A model generated the notes under the pieces. That model worked only from the letters and a program-made list of their open reading frames with translations. It searched no databases and was not told the origin of the DNA. Below are positions 11,878 through 22,902 of a DNA stretch of 64,000 nt, piece after piece. The stretch is from Parasitella parasitica (taxonomy: Eukaryota > Mucoromycota > Mucoromycetes > Mucorales > Mucoraceae). Made by a program: the position numbers and the translations under genes. Within the stretch, counting starts at the first letter, position 1; each line of letters begins with the position of its first letter. The stretch lies in assembly GCA_025201805.1 (NCBI GenBank), contig MU619267.1, forward strand, positions 5,445 to 69,444, written 5' to 3'.

Positions 11878-14541
11878 ATGATACAGCAAGAGAAAATGAA
11901 TCGATTTACGGGGGCATTGTATCGATTCTGGGATACTCGCATTCATTTTCTGGAGCTACATTATCTATACATTTTGACCATCACGTTTGTGTTTTCCGGT
12001 TTGTATTATTGTGAGTCAGGCACAGACTGGAATTATATCGACGCTTTGTTTATGGCTACTACTGGCTCTACCGACACTGGCTTAAACACTATCGCCATGT
12101 CCGCCATGTCAACTTACCATATGGTACTGCTATACCTCACTTCTTTCCTGGGATCACATGTAACTGTCTCTTTTGTTGTCGTAATGGTTCGAAGATACTA
12201 CTTTTCGAAAAGGTTCGAGAAGGAATTGGAATACAACAAAAGACGGAAAGAGGAATATAAGCAGCAGAAACTGCTAAGAGAACAACGGGAGCAAGAAAAG
12301 GAAGAGCAGCAGCGGATGTCATCCGACGGCAGCAGCACCATCGCAGCCAAAACGAGCAGAAAATCAGAGATCATTACGGGTCCAATCCGCCGTCGCATGT
12401 CCCTGATCTCTGTACGCTCAACGCCTGCACAAAGCTCCAAGAAGCTGTCGCTGTTCAACTTTAAAAAGAGAGGCTCGTTCGACACACACACGGCTAGAGT
12501 CAGTAATATTGTCGTGCACCATCCCAATTACAACTACAATGAAAGTGGCTGTAGTGATGCGAGTCCCAGCGATGCTAATTACAGCTCACTCCAGATGTGT
12601 GACAGCAACCAGCAGAAGGACCAAGACGAAAAAGAAGCTGCTGCAGATGACGACAATGAAAATGCCAACATTGAATGCATCACAGGCACGCATCCCTGCG
12701 ACAACACGCCATGCAATAGTACTGTTAGCAATGATGACAACCTATCACAAGGACAAGAAAAAACTGCTATTTCGTTTATGGAAGATCAAGACGACAAACC
12801 TGTAAACAACTCATCAAATGCAACAAACACAAACAACAATCATCAAATTACCTTTACAGAAGATACCAATGTGCTTCGTGAGCGCGAACGCAGAAAGCTA
12901 TTGAAGAACAGAAACGAAGACAACAGCAACTTTGAGCAGTTGCCCTTGCAACGCACAAATTCAGAATATGAAATCATGAGACAGCCATCTGCAAAATCAG
13001 AGCTCACAAAGGATGAGCGTTATAGGATTGGTGGCACTGAATATCGCGCCTTGGAGATGCTGGCTAGAATCGTCCCTATATATTATCTAGGCTTCATCAT
13101 CGGTTTTGGCTTTCTTTTCCGTATCTACGTGGCGGCTTCTTCCTACGCCCAAGAAGTCCTCAAGACGTCGAACCCCACTGGCCCTGTTGATCCATGGTTT
13201 TTTAGCATGTTTATGAGTCTTTCAGCCTTTACAAACTTGGGTCTAAACCATCTGGATGCAAGCATGGCACCCTTCCAGAATGCTCCTGCTCCTTTGATCT
13301 TGGCCATCTTGTTGATTTTGGTAGGAAATACCGCCTTTGCAATTTTGCTTCGATTTATCATTTGGTTTTGTTACGTTCTGACACCAGAGCGCAAAGTGAT
13401 GCGTCGTGAAACGTTTCGTTACCTGCTGGACCATCCAAGACGGTGCTACACTACCTTGTTTCCTTCTACGCAAACGTGGTGGCTTTTGATCGTATTGATT
13501 GCAATCACTCTGGTTGAATTGATCTGCTTTCTTGCATTAAACTACTGGCTGCCTGTGTTGGCCGGTATTAGCTGGGGCTCCAGATTTCTTGACGGGTTGT
13601 TCCAGTCGGTGGCCACTAGAAATGGTAAGTTTTTTTTTTTTTTCTATAATGCACAACGATTGAATGCAAGCTTAACTCTGGATTGTTATCATTAGCTGGT
13701 TTCAGTGTTGTCAGCCTTGCAGATCTGAATCCAGGTGCTCAGCTGGTGTACATTATTGCAATGTACATCAGTGTTTACCCCGTGGCCATTTCCATGCGAA
13801 ACAGTAACATCTACCAGGTAAAACCAATATTTTCAGCATACTAAGACGACAAACTAACCATGTCTAAATATAGGAACGTGCATTAGGCATATTTCGAGGC
13901 GAGGATGAAGAGCCAGTAAAGTTTTCCGATCTCGAGCTAGCAGAGGCTCCATTTATCAAGTTGAAAAGACACTCGACAATGACAAGCATTGCTCAAAACA
14001 CCAAGAAGCTGCTCAAAGGCCCTGATTTTTTTGTTATTACTCAAATCCAAAGACAACTGACAAGCGACATTTGCTGGGTTATCACAGGCATATTCTGCAT
14101 CTGTGTGATCGAAGCTGAATCCATCATGTCGCCGTCTCCTGTCACCATGGCAACTGTAATTTACGAATGCGTTTCAGCTTTTGGTAACGTAGGTGCATCT
14201 ACTGGCTATCCCAACACGGCTACTTCGCAAGCGGCTCAGTATCGCACTTTAAGTAAGCTCGTTTTGATTATCCTCATGTATAGAGGAAGGCACAGAGGTA
14301 AGCACGGGTTCTGTTGTACGCTGCATGGCATGGCACTAAGATATATTATACAGGTTTGCCCGCTTCTATTGATAGATCCATCCTATTGCCATCTGATGCA
14401 CTTGCTGAAAAGGAAATGGAGGACGAGGAAAGAAGACGTAATACCTCTGCATCTTTGCAGCTTGTAAATGACAGTGCCACGAGCACTGGTGTTCAAGGAT
14501 CGCCCGATCACTTGATTTATACTAGATCTTGTACTTTGTAA
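11878..14541 (+). CDS. trk1: Trk-type high-affinity potassium transporter
   Basis: Plasma-membrane K+ uptake protein of the fungal TRK/HKT superfamily. Four exons: 11878-13624, 13696-13817, 13874-14297, 14354-14541; 826 residues. The four membrane-pore-membrane units are visible, each with a selectivity-filter glycine: STDTGLNT, TNLGLNH, NAGFSVV (restored by the first splice) and NVGASTGYP. Between the first and second units lies a cytosolic loop of some 280 residues, charged and Ser/Asn-rich with an R/K/E/Q coiled-coil start, as in fungal Trk proteins. The family signature MYRGRHRGLP is rebuilt across the last intron. Start is the first in-frame ATG (11878); a second Met lies six residues on. 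Converges on the next gene 88 bp away. Confidence 0.95.
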
Positions 14542-14628
14542 ACGTTAGAGTTGGCCCACATATATACCCCTTTTAAGCTAATCATATATTTATTTATTTA
14601 TACATGTATAAAGCGTGGTTTTTGATAT

Positions 14629-15279
14629 TCATTTATTATTTACAAGTTGGTTTGCTGAAATTTGGTGTCTTTCACAAATGCCCTCAAAAACTCGCCAATA
14701 ATCCCAATATCCATATAAGCTTGCCATATTGTAGACTTGACTGGCTAGTCTAGTTAGTTGAGGTTGGGAGCTGGGCCACATCTGACATAATTCCATCATT
14801 TCAGCAGGTTTTGCACAGTGCTCTATATCAGGTACTGTATTTGTGTCAGAAGCTGCGTAACTTTTGGCCTCTTGACCCTGTGATGTATTGTCAAACTGAA
14901 CTATTTGCAAAGTAAATACAGAGGGCTGATCTGTACATGATAAGATGCCTAATAGGTCTGACGAAATGTTTATAAGGCCATGTACTGCTTTGCCCACAGA
15001 CGCCTTGTTTTGCTTGAATGCTTGCGATAATAACGTCAATGTCTCTTCTTCAAAACGATGTGATGATGCAGCGAGTTGAAGTACGTGCTTTTCAAGGGTT
15101 GGGTATATATTGGGAGGCGACTGAACAAAGCAGGATATGCTGATAGTATTACCAAATGCCCATTGGGGAGTACCGAGCTCATTCTCCTCCTCTTCTTCTG
15201 CCGTTAGTGCCTGTGTCGAGCTTTTGATTGCAAACGGGATGGTGAGATAACCTAGTGCTATTGTTACAGAGAGTGTCAT
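14629..15279 (-). CDS. Uncharacterised protein with N-terminal hydrophobic segment
   Basis: Single exon, 216 residues from the ATG at 15279. I do not recognise the family. Residues 2-18 (TLSVTIALGYLTIPFAI) form a signal-anchor or signal peptide, followed by an acidic EEEEE patch, then a mostly helical domain with cysteines (SCFVQS, LSCTD, EHCAK, ELCQMW, GICERH) and a Trp/Tyr-rich end (YGYWDYWRVFEG). Conserved-looking amphipathic helices suggest a real folded protein in the secretory pathway or mitochondrial intermembrane space (inference). It is divergent from the inhibitor-2 gene with 361 bp between start codons. Confidence 0.65.
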   Translation of the reverse strand: MTLSVTIALGYLTIPFAIKSSTQALTAEEEEENELGTPQWAFGNTISISCFVQSPPNIYPTLEKHVLQLAASSHRFEEETLTLLSQAFKQNKASVGKAVHGLINISSDLLGILSCTDQPSVFTLQIVQFDNTSQGQEAKSYAASDTNTVPDIEHCAKPAEMMELCQMWPSSQPQLTRLASQVYNMASLYGYWDYWRVFEGICERHQISANQLVNNK

Positions 15280-15640
15280 GAAAAAGGAAAAATAATTAAC
15301 ATTTCATGACTGCAAAAACCTTTTCAGTTTGATTCGAAACCCATTTATTGTGCTGTATATCCCATCGTCTATTCTGGTCAAATGTGCACTATATGCCGAT
15401 ATATATTCTGCAAGACTTTCATTTTTAGATAAACAACTAAAATTGTACGCTATGGTCACGCTATTTGTTTAATATTGAACCTTTATCAAGCGGATGTATA
15501 CAGTAGATGTGCCTATGGGACTCAAGGATTACGATGCATTCTTGTTTCATGCAATAGGACATGAATGTGACCATTAGAGGCATAAAATTTCCCGTATTGT
15601 GTTTCCTGCAGGAAAAATAACTTTCTTTACAGTGTAATAA

Positions 15641-16370
15641 ATGTCAAGTAGTAAAAACAAGGCTCCTCATTACTCGGTAGAATCTTCCAAATCGCCAACT
15701 AAAGGTATATTACAAAAGTCTCACGACTTTGAAGAACACGAAACGCCCGAGCACAAGTAAGTAGCACCTGCAATGAAGAAAAAGTATATGATCATTGATG
15801 ATATATAAAATGAGTTAGATTAAAATGGGATGAACCCAAACTCAAGGCTGCTGAAAAGCAACAGAGAGGCCAAGTCTTGATGAAGATAAATGAACCAAAT
15901 ACGCCGTATATCAGGTATGACCCTGTCACGGATAAAGTTACAAATTGGGAAGGTATGTGTTTGTGCACTGTGTGTATATACTGCATGTTGTATATGTAAC
16001 TTACAGGCGATTAGACCTTCCCGAGAATATAAGATCCGCGCACGAAGAGCCCGATGAATTTGCTTTAGATGATCAAGACGGGGGATTATCGAAAACGCCC
16101 AAAAAAGCAGGTATTGCATTTGCAAATGAGTCAGACGAATGGCAAAAGATAGACGAAAAAGAGAAAAGAGACAGGGAAGACGCAGGTACGTGATTTATTT
16201 TATTTTATTGTTTTGCCTTCAATCAAAGTGAATATCACCTAACAATTATGTAAGCTCGGAAACGCCACGAAGAGTTTGAAAAGAAGAGGGCCCATCATTA
16301 TTATCATGCTGGAGATGTGCTACATGAAGCTTTTCTAGATGATAAGAACGAAAACAAAACGTCGAATTGA
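15641..16370 (+). CDS. glc8: Protein phosphatase inhibitor 2 (Glc8/IPP-2)
   Basis: Small, largely disordered regulator of protein phosphatase 1. Four exons: 15641-15756, 15819-15952, 16015-16185, 16255-16370; 178 residues. Family motifs: KGILQK near the start (PP1-binding SILK-like region), LKWDEPNL, then VLMKINEPNTPYIRYDP, which contains the TP site phosphorylated in the family, and FEKKRAHHYYHAGDVL matching the C-terminal KxHYxx motif. Intron 2 needs the second of two AG acceptors (16014); the first (16006) would give an immediate stop. A donor-like site inside exon 2 (15914) would also keep a frame and might give an alternative form. Confidence 0.88.
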
Positions 16371-16466
16371 ACCATGAGTTCCCGGCCAATATGTCTCAAA
16401 TAAATAATCATAATTCGTTCTTTCTTTCTGCCCTTTTTGCCCTCTTGTTCTTTATTGCGTCGAATA

Positions 16467-16760
16467 ATGTTAACGCATCATGGCAATGTTTCGTCGCCCT
16501 TGTGCGCAAATATTCCAAGCATTAGTAAACCGGTATTACACGTAGAACCTCGTTACTGTACACGGCTCGAATTTATGAATAACAAGTGGGTTCCAATTGA
16601 TCTTCAAGGCATGTTTGTCGATTTACGGGATAGCCATTTTTCAAGTACTAACAAAGTACGAGTCTTTCCTAAATCATGCCATCTCAGCTTTTTAGGGTCA
16701 AGATATACAATTTCAAAGGTAATGCAAATAGATGCTTGGAGATCTCTAGGAACCATCTGA
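16467..16760 (+). CDS. Doubtful small ORF
   Basis: Open frame of 97 residues from an ATG at 16467 with no recognised domain, but in DNA less AT-rich than its surroundings, suggesting some coding content. An overlapping frame begins at 16480 with MAMFRRPCAQIFQALVNRYYT, a plausible mitochondrial presequence, then stops. The true gene, if any, may be a short multi-exon mitochondrial protein using that start; I could not build a convincing splice model. Confidence 0.25.
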   Translation: MLTHHGNVSSPLCANIPSISKPVLHVEPRYCTRLEFMNNKWVPIDLQGMFVDLRDSHFSSTNKVRVFPKSCHLSFLGSRYTISKVMQIDAWRSLGTI

Positions 16761-18428
16761 TATACATAATCACAAATATCATTAGCAAATTCACAGCTCT
16801 TTATTATTCCACTAACAATTGTAATAATAATATAAATAACTATATTGCATATGACAAAAACCCTTGTCTTCTATTGCGTGATAAACGTCTCTACAATATA
16901 AACGAAAAGAGAGTGCTGTCATGCATACCGGTGTTTATTCTGATAAACTGTGACAATACACTGTCAAGAGATTTTGTTTGGTAGTAAAAGATGACCTTGT
17001 AAGGCAAATACAGGATATAATCGAGTGTTTTAGCAGTTTACTTTGCTATTATTTACCATAAATTTATATAGTTGCAAAAGGTATAAATAGCAGATGCAAT
17101 TTCGATCTTCAATAAAGTATTATAAAGTTTTCGTATCTCGCTAACCTCTGGTTTTATCTTTTTTTATATTCAACATGTGGATTATTGAATTTTTTTTTTT
17201 TCTTTTTTTGGTGATCCTGTAGTGGTTATAATAAAAAAGTATGTATCAGATAGCATACACCCTTGATTTTGGTAAAGTGTTCAATTATTTGGCATAAGCT
17301 ATGATCAAAAGTGTTACTTATTTCTACATAAAATAGTTATTTGGACATGCTTTTAAGACTTCAGTTATTATTGTGATAAAGTACAATTATCTAGTAGATT
17401 AATGTATTTCTAATTGCGAACATTGCTATCTTGGCCATTACCTATTATATAATATATGTGGATATTACTGGAAAAGTAATTGGCAGCAATATATATGAGG
17501 CAAATTTATGGTAATAAACTCCTTTATGATAGTGTTGATTAGAAGGGACAGATCAGTTGTAATAGTAAAAACTATTTAGACTTTTAATCATAGTAATAAG
17601 TAAGATTAGAATAAGAAGAACCTGATATTTTCATCAAGGTTCCGATATCTGGTAAGAGACTAAGCCTTATTTAATTAATCTGGATGCTTCATGTAAAATG
17701 AGACATCATGTAATGTAAATCATTTCAATTAAATATATCATACCTGGCATGTCCATTCAAAAAATCACTTCTTTTTGTATTTTATGTCACTGTATCGAAT
17801 AAATTTAAAACTGATGGTATTTTCGTCTGATTCATTCTTCTACTTTTACGTTTGCTACAAGATCTTCATCTTCGTTTTTTTCTATAATTTTAGCAATACA
17901 ATTTATGGTCAGGCAGGTGAAGTGATATATTACTAATGCTTTAAATAAGAACTTTTGTTTTCTAATGAGATGTCATATTATTAATAATCAATGTTAATTA
18001 GTGATAAACTTTATCAACTAATTAATACAGCATTGAATTAAAAACGTTGACTTACCAACTTGAGATACGCTCGGCTAAAGTGTAATTGAGAGCTAAGAAA
18101 ATATACATACACTTCTTTTTTTAATTACTACGTATATATTTACCGCTATTTGCACGTCATTAAGGCCATCAATATGAACATGTTTAAGAAGTTTTCATCT
18201 ACATGTATACCACATTGCCACAGTAATTGTTATTGGACATGTTTTCTTCGTTCATTAGCATTACAACCCTTCAAATCATCATATATACAATCGAAAGAAA
18301 ACAAATGTTGATGGTTTCAAACTAATTGCATTTATATGTACATACACATAAGCTTTTTTTTTATTCTGTCTTACGTATATATGCATACAAAGATATAAAT
18401 GATGGAATGATGATAAAAGGGTTTTTTT
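16761..18428. other. AT-rich intergenic stretch
   Basis: About 1.7 kb of very AT-rich DNA with no recognisable gene, RNA or repeat. The right end is the 3' UTR of the Skt5-like gene. Confidence 0.55.
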
Positions 18429-19975
18429 TTACATGATAATGCAATCTTCCTGAGACATACTCTTCTTCTCAGTAGAAATCTTTTGCTCGGTTGATTTGCC
18501 CTGGATTTTTTGTATAGCACGTTTATCGCCATTTTCAGCAGCTTTTTTGTACCATTCAGTCGCCTGGAAAGAGTCCTTTTGGCATCCAATGCCCACTTCG
18601 GAAAAGTAACCAACAGCATACTGGGCTTTCGGTAGCCCTTTATCAGCAGCACGCTTAGCCCAGATATATGCATTCTCATCCGATTGAGGCAAGATACCAG
18701 GAGAGCCAACAAGATACCAAGCTGTCAGTGCAAAGCAAGCGTCCTTATTCCCTGACTCAGCTGCAATGGTATAATAATGAATAGAGAGCGCCGAGTCAGG
18801 TCGCAGATTGAGTTTGCCGTATTCGTACCATTCGCCCAACTTGAAGGCTGCGGCACCATGACCCATTTCAGCGGCCTGATTCAACAAGACAATAGAGTAT
18901 TCTAAATCTACAAAAATAACATTTGGTATGCCACTGATATGCAATAAAGCTAACTCGTAGATAGCATCTGGATATTCTGGTGTTGCTGCTTCGACTGAGA
19001 GATTAAGCCATTTAACAGCTTCTTTACTATTTTGTGAAACTCCAATCTCACCATTCATGTAAGCCAAACCTAAGCGATACATGGAACCTGGATGGCCCAA
19101 AGAGGCCGCTTTTCTATAATATAAATATCAACATGTGATTCTGCAATAACCTCAATAAACACATGATAGATGACCTACTTGTAGAATTGCACAGCTTTTG
19201 CACCATTCCGACGACATCCCAAGCCATACTCATAGCATTTACCAGCTCTTGGGTCAATAATATTCAATATCAGCATTTCGCATATTCATTTATAAAATTT
19301 GACCCAACAAATTCAGCCGATATTACAAGCAATTTACCTGTCAGAAGCATCGGTATGGAAATGCTTGGATGCTTGTACGTATAGAGAAAATGCTTTGTCC
19401 AAATCTGGCCTGCCTTTCTTATCCAATAGACCGTCGTCGAATAATTTTGCAAGGCTGTATTGAGCATTAGCATGTCCTTTCATTGATAGTTGTTTCAAAA
19501 GCTTCTCAGCCTCCGAAAGATATTGATGTTTACTTGTAGCCTCGCCATCTGGTAATTGCTTTGCAGCCTCAATCATGAAAATAGCAAAATCACATTGGAT
19601 ATCAGGGTTATTGGTTTTTTGGGCATTTTCTCTATACATGTTAATTGTTTTTGCGTACGATAAAAGCGAGGCGTCTCTTCCAGGCTTTAGGTGTGAATGA
19701 TTTAACAGCTGCTCTGATTGAGGCGATGTTACACCATTATTAGTTGTACTGCTGCTTGACGATCTCGATGTGTTTGGAATAGAGCTAAATGAATCATGGC
19801 CAAATGAATCGTTGACTGATGAGCTTGCAAGTGACGAACTCGCGCTATGAGTGGAAGGGTTTGACGAAATTGTATCAGGAGAAAGAACTTGCCTGTTGCT
19901 TAGCAAAATGTCATTGGCAGGTCTTTTTAACATGATGGTTTCAATTGAAGCATTTGGAGATGTAATTTCTCCCAT
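18429..19975 (-). CDS. chs4: Skt5/Chs4-type chitin synthase activator (SEL1 repeats, CAAX box)
   Basis: Homologue of yeast Skt5/Chs4, which activates chitin synthase III at the bud neck. Three exons: 19338-19975, 19179-19247, 18429-19113; 463 residues. The first 100 residues are Ser/Thr/Asn-rich; the rest is a run of SEL1 repeats, e.g. GHANAQYSLAKLFDDGLL, CYEYGLGCRRNGAKAVQFY (made by the middle exon), GSMYRLGLAYMNGE, KDACFALTAWYLVG and AQYAVGYFSEVGIGC. The protein ends in CIIM, a perfect CAAX prenylation box, matching the farnesylated C terminus of Skt5. Start codons of this gene and TMEM14 are 232 bp apart, divergent. A ChAPs subunit, needed in yeast for chitin synthase export, is encoded elsewhere in the window. 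Confidence 0.92.
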
Positions 19976-20207
19976 TATTTTTTTTTTTTAAGAAAAAAGG
20001 AAGAAGAATAATGAGCTTCACCTCTAACGCTTAGTTCCGTATCTATTTTAGTTTTCTACTGATGTATTTATAAAAAGATTTTCTGTCTCACTTTGATGGC
20101 ATTTATTTGCACGGATATGCAAATTCTCATTTTGGCTTTAAATCTACGGTCACCAAGCGCGCATCATATGCTGCTATTTTTCGTTTTTACCTTCGTATTG
20201 ATCAAAG

Positions 20208-20642
20208 ATGACTGATATTGCAGGATATGCTTATGGCTTGACAGTATTTGCTGGTGGCCTTGTCGGTTTCATCAAAGGTATATGTTACTGGACAATTGAA
20301 AATCGGTTATGAAAGCTAATCAGTTTCGCAACAAACAGCAAAAAGCATAATGTCTCTCTTGGCTGGTAGCTTATTCGGCATATTAGCCTGTTTAGGCGCA
20401 TCTCAAGTATCAAAGAACCCTAAAAACGTTACTTTATCTTTGATTGTCAGCCTTATACTTTTATGCGTTATGGGTGGGCGTTTCTATCGTGGACGTAAAT
20501 TCATGCCTGCTGGGCTCGTGACATTACTCAGGTATATATTAAATGATTCTGTGTCTTGCTGATTAAAAAAGTTATTAAAGAACGCATTTACGATAGTCTA
20601 ATTATGGTGCTTCGTTACGCTACTCGTTTAATTTCGAAATAA
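20208..20642 (+). CDS. TMEM14 family small membrane protein
   Basis: Three exons: 20208-20277, 20339-20531, 20597-20642; 102 residues. Nearly all of it is four hydrophobic helices: YGLTVFAGGLVGFI, SLLAGSLFGILACLGA, VTLSLIVSLILLCVMGGRFY and PAGLVTLLSLIMVLRYA. The GGRFYRGRKFMPAG stretch is characteristic of TMEM14, a mitochondrial inner-membrane family linked in animals to heme/porphyrin and lipid metabolism. The final helix is only complete after removing intron 2 at the acceptor at 20596; reading through would stop early. Its stop lies 20 bp from the stop of the convergent PAH gene. Confidence 0.88.
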
Positions 20643-20662
20643 ACCCTCCTTTTTTTATTACG

Positions 20663-22019
20663 CTACTCAAATGTCACTGCCCCTTCGACTGTATTGATGA
20701 TAATTTTGCTTCCGTTGGGCGAGATAATATAAATGGAATCAGCTTTGTTTTCTGGTGATAAATCGAGGATATGTCCAGGTGGTAAAAACATCAAAAAATT
20801 GCGAATTAGCCATGGTTTTCCTTTGAATAATAGAGTAACACGTTCTAGCACTTGAGGGGTATTGATTCTAATAAAGAAAGATATGATGAATGTTTAATCG
20901 CGTAAATATGGATTAGTCGCTATACTTACTTTTCCGAACGAAAATCTGTCATGATTTCCAAAAATTTGCTGTATGTTTGCGGAGGCTCGTCCGTTTTGAT
21001 TTGTTCTAAATAGCCAACAGCATCTTTCATCTCCACTGGCTTTGCCTCTACATGTTTGACCTCTAATTCTTCTTTCAGACTCTCCAAGGTAATTTCACCA
21101 CTCAATATGGACGACAACATGTGCTGTTTATCTTTACCGAATAGACTCTCGATCACGCGAAACACCTATTGATTTTCTTTTGAATATTTTTAATCACACA
21201 AAAATCAAAGCCGCAACTTACTTCCTCCAAATTTTTATCATCCTTGATCTTCAATGCTAACCGGGGCTGGATCGTCTGGTCTTTGATGGTTTGTTGCTCT
21301 CCTCGCAAAACCGTTCGTACCCACATTAGTAAATGCTGAGGCTCACCAAGCTTGTCAACCAATTTTGCCCACCCTGTTAGGATCAATGCCCGTTGAAGGT
21401 CGTCATTTTGGGCGAATTTTGCCAAAAGAGCACGTCTCCAAGCATCGATCTTTCTGTTGTCATGCCAGTCTTTTCGCGCTTCCTCGGAAATTGGTGATTT
21501 TTGTCTCAGTAGTCTAATTTGTGAGGCAGGTTGCTGGCTTGTGGGATCCCCAGAGTCCAAGTAGAGCTTGCTATAAATGTGTGGCGATTGCACGAATTTA
21601 GAAGCAGTTGAATAATGAACAACAGAGGCCCAAGCATGATCATCGATGTGTAATAATACGAGTTGTGCTGTAGATTTAGTCGGCGAGCCAGCTATGGAAT
21701 CACCAAGGTTCGTATCGCGCATATAGTCGTCAGAAAGAATACGGCGCCAATAAGGATACTGAGAGCAAAGGTAATCGTAACTATTATTCATAATATCTGA
21801 CATTGGACACTGTTCACCCGTCAAAGTACCTGGTTGTTTGTCATCTGCTTCGATGTCTAGCATGAAAACGGTGTCTTCTCGAAAATCTTGGGATATTCCA
21901 CCGTAAGGTTCAGCAATGGATTCGGGCACAGGTGAGCCCACTTCTTCTTGGTCATCAACTATAAATTCGCTTGTAAATTGACTTGTGGTAGAAGTTATCG
22001 CTGATGAATTATTGGTCAT
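20663..22019 (-). CDS. NADAR/YbiA-like domain fused to a Sin3-type PAH domain
   Basis: Three exons: 21222-22019, 20930-21165, 20663-20867; 412 residues. Residues about 75-265 resemble the NADAR/YbiA family (N-glycosidase-type fold, some members removing ADP-ribose from nucleic acid): WASVVHYSTASKF, LYLDSG, then WRRALLAKFAQNDDLQRALILTG. The usual Glu of the VEHYYQAxKF motif is Val here, so catalysis is uncertain. Residues about 315-385, formed by exons 2 and 3, are a clear paired amphipathic helix domain: DAVGYLEQIK, TYSKFLEIMTDFRSEKINTPQVLERVTLLFKGKPWLIRNFLMFLPPGH. PAH domains bind transcription factors in Sin3 corepressors. Both introns keep frame, so the fusion is not an annotation artefact of mine, but the NADAR call rests on motif similarity only. 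Confidence 0.72.
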
Positions 22020-22777
22020 ATTACTTTTTGTCTCTTTTCGTTTCTCTCCATGTCTACCAGTTTTGTGCTTTTTTGTTGCAAGTCGGTCTCTTTTATACCC
22101 CTTTTTCTTTAAAAAAAAACAGAGAAAAAGAAAAAGGCTTTTCTACTTGGGCTTGAGTGGAGAAATAAACAAAAAAAAATTGAGAGTAAAGTTTTCCCGA
22201 TAGCTATGCAAGTTGAATTAAATGCGTGTTTCGAAACAATTATCTTTTATGAAAACTGAAAGAAAAGAAAGAAAAAGTTTATCGTGAATAATACGGAAAC
22301 AGCTATTCTATCTCATTTGATTATGTTTTCTGTGCGTCTAATATAAAGAAACGTCAATCAAACATTCGTTTGTACTACGAGAATTTGGCGTTGATCCACA
22401 AGATTAGCCAAGAATTTACATTAGATATGGTATCACTTTTGCAGTTTAATGGCAAGGTTGTATTAGCTTGCGTGTTAGGCTCAAAATGCTCACGATATAT
22501 CATAGATAGATGCGTTATTGCGGCTACATTTGTCTTGATTTCACTTTTCTCAGAGACTGTTTTTTATAGTTAGAACCACAGAGTTTCTTTGTATATCGAT
22601 AAAAAAATAAGAGTTATAGTTACATTATATAGGAAGAATGTGCAATTATAATTACTATCTGCGTAGACTAATTAAAAGTGGTTATTATAAAACACAAAAA
22701 CAAAACAAAAAAAAACCACAACTTGCGAAGTCTAAAAATTATATGATTATATAAGCATTAAAAAATCACTGTCCATC
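22020..22777. promoter_or_regulatory. Promoter of PAH gene and U6 upstream region
   Basis: AT-rich. TATATAA at 22748-22754 sits 24 bp before the U6 start, the spacing of a Pol III type-3 promoter. The short frame at 22370-22573 shows no domain. Confidence 0.6.
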
Positions 22778-22805
22778 GTCAAGTCTTCGGACCTCTGACA
22801 CTTAT

Positions 22806-22837
<32 letters not shown>

Positions 22838-22896
22838 GGCCCCTGCACAAGGATGACACTAAATCTCTGAGAAGGAAGCTCTACGGAGCACATTTT
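22778..22896 (+). ncRNA. U6: U6 spliceosomal snRNA
   Basis: The universally conserved core is exact: TTGGAACGATACAGAGAAG, TTAGCATGGCCCCTGC and AAGGATGACAC, holding the ACAGAGA box that pairs with the 5' splice site and the catalytic AGC/internal stem-loop region. The 5' end forms a hairpin capped by TTCG (22783-22792). The 3' domain departs from the usual form and ends in an additional hairpin GCTC-TACG-GAGC (22878-22889) before a Pol III terminator of ten T. TATA box 24 bp upstream. The exact 5' end is inferred from the hairpin and TATA spacing. Confidence 0.95.
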
Positions 22897-22902
22897 TTTT
22901 TT
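22893..22902 (+). terminator. Pol III oligo-T terminator of U6
   Basis: Ten consecutive T directly after the last U6 stem-loop. Confidence 0.85.

Noticed and set aside
16001-16006. First AG acceptor (ttacag) for intron 2 of inhibitor-2
   Set aside because: Joining there with the donor at 15953 gives an immediate stop; the AG at 16014 keeps the frame.
22370-22573. 67-codon ORF upstream of U6
   Set aside because: No domain, short, and lies in the promoter region between the PAH gene and U6.
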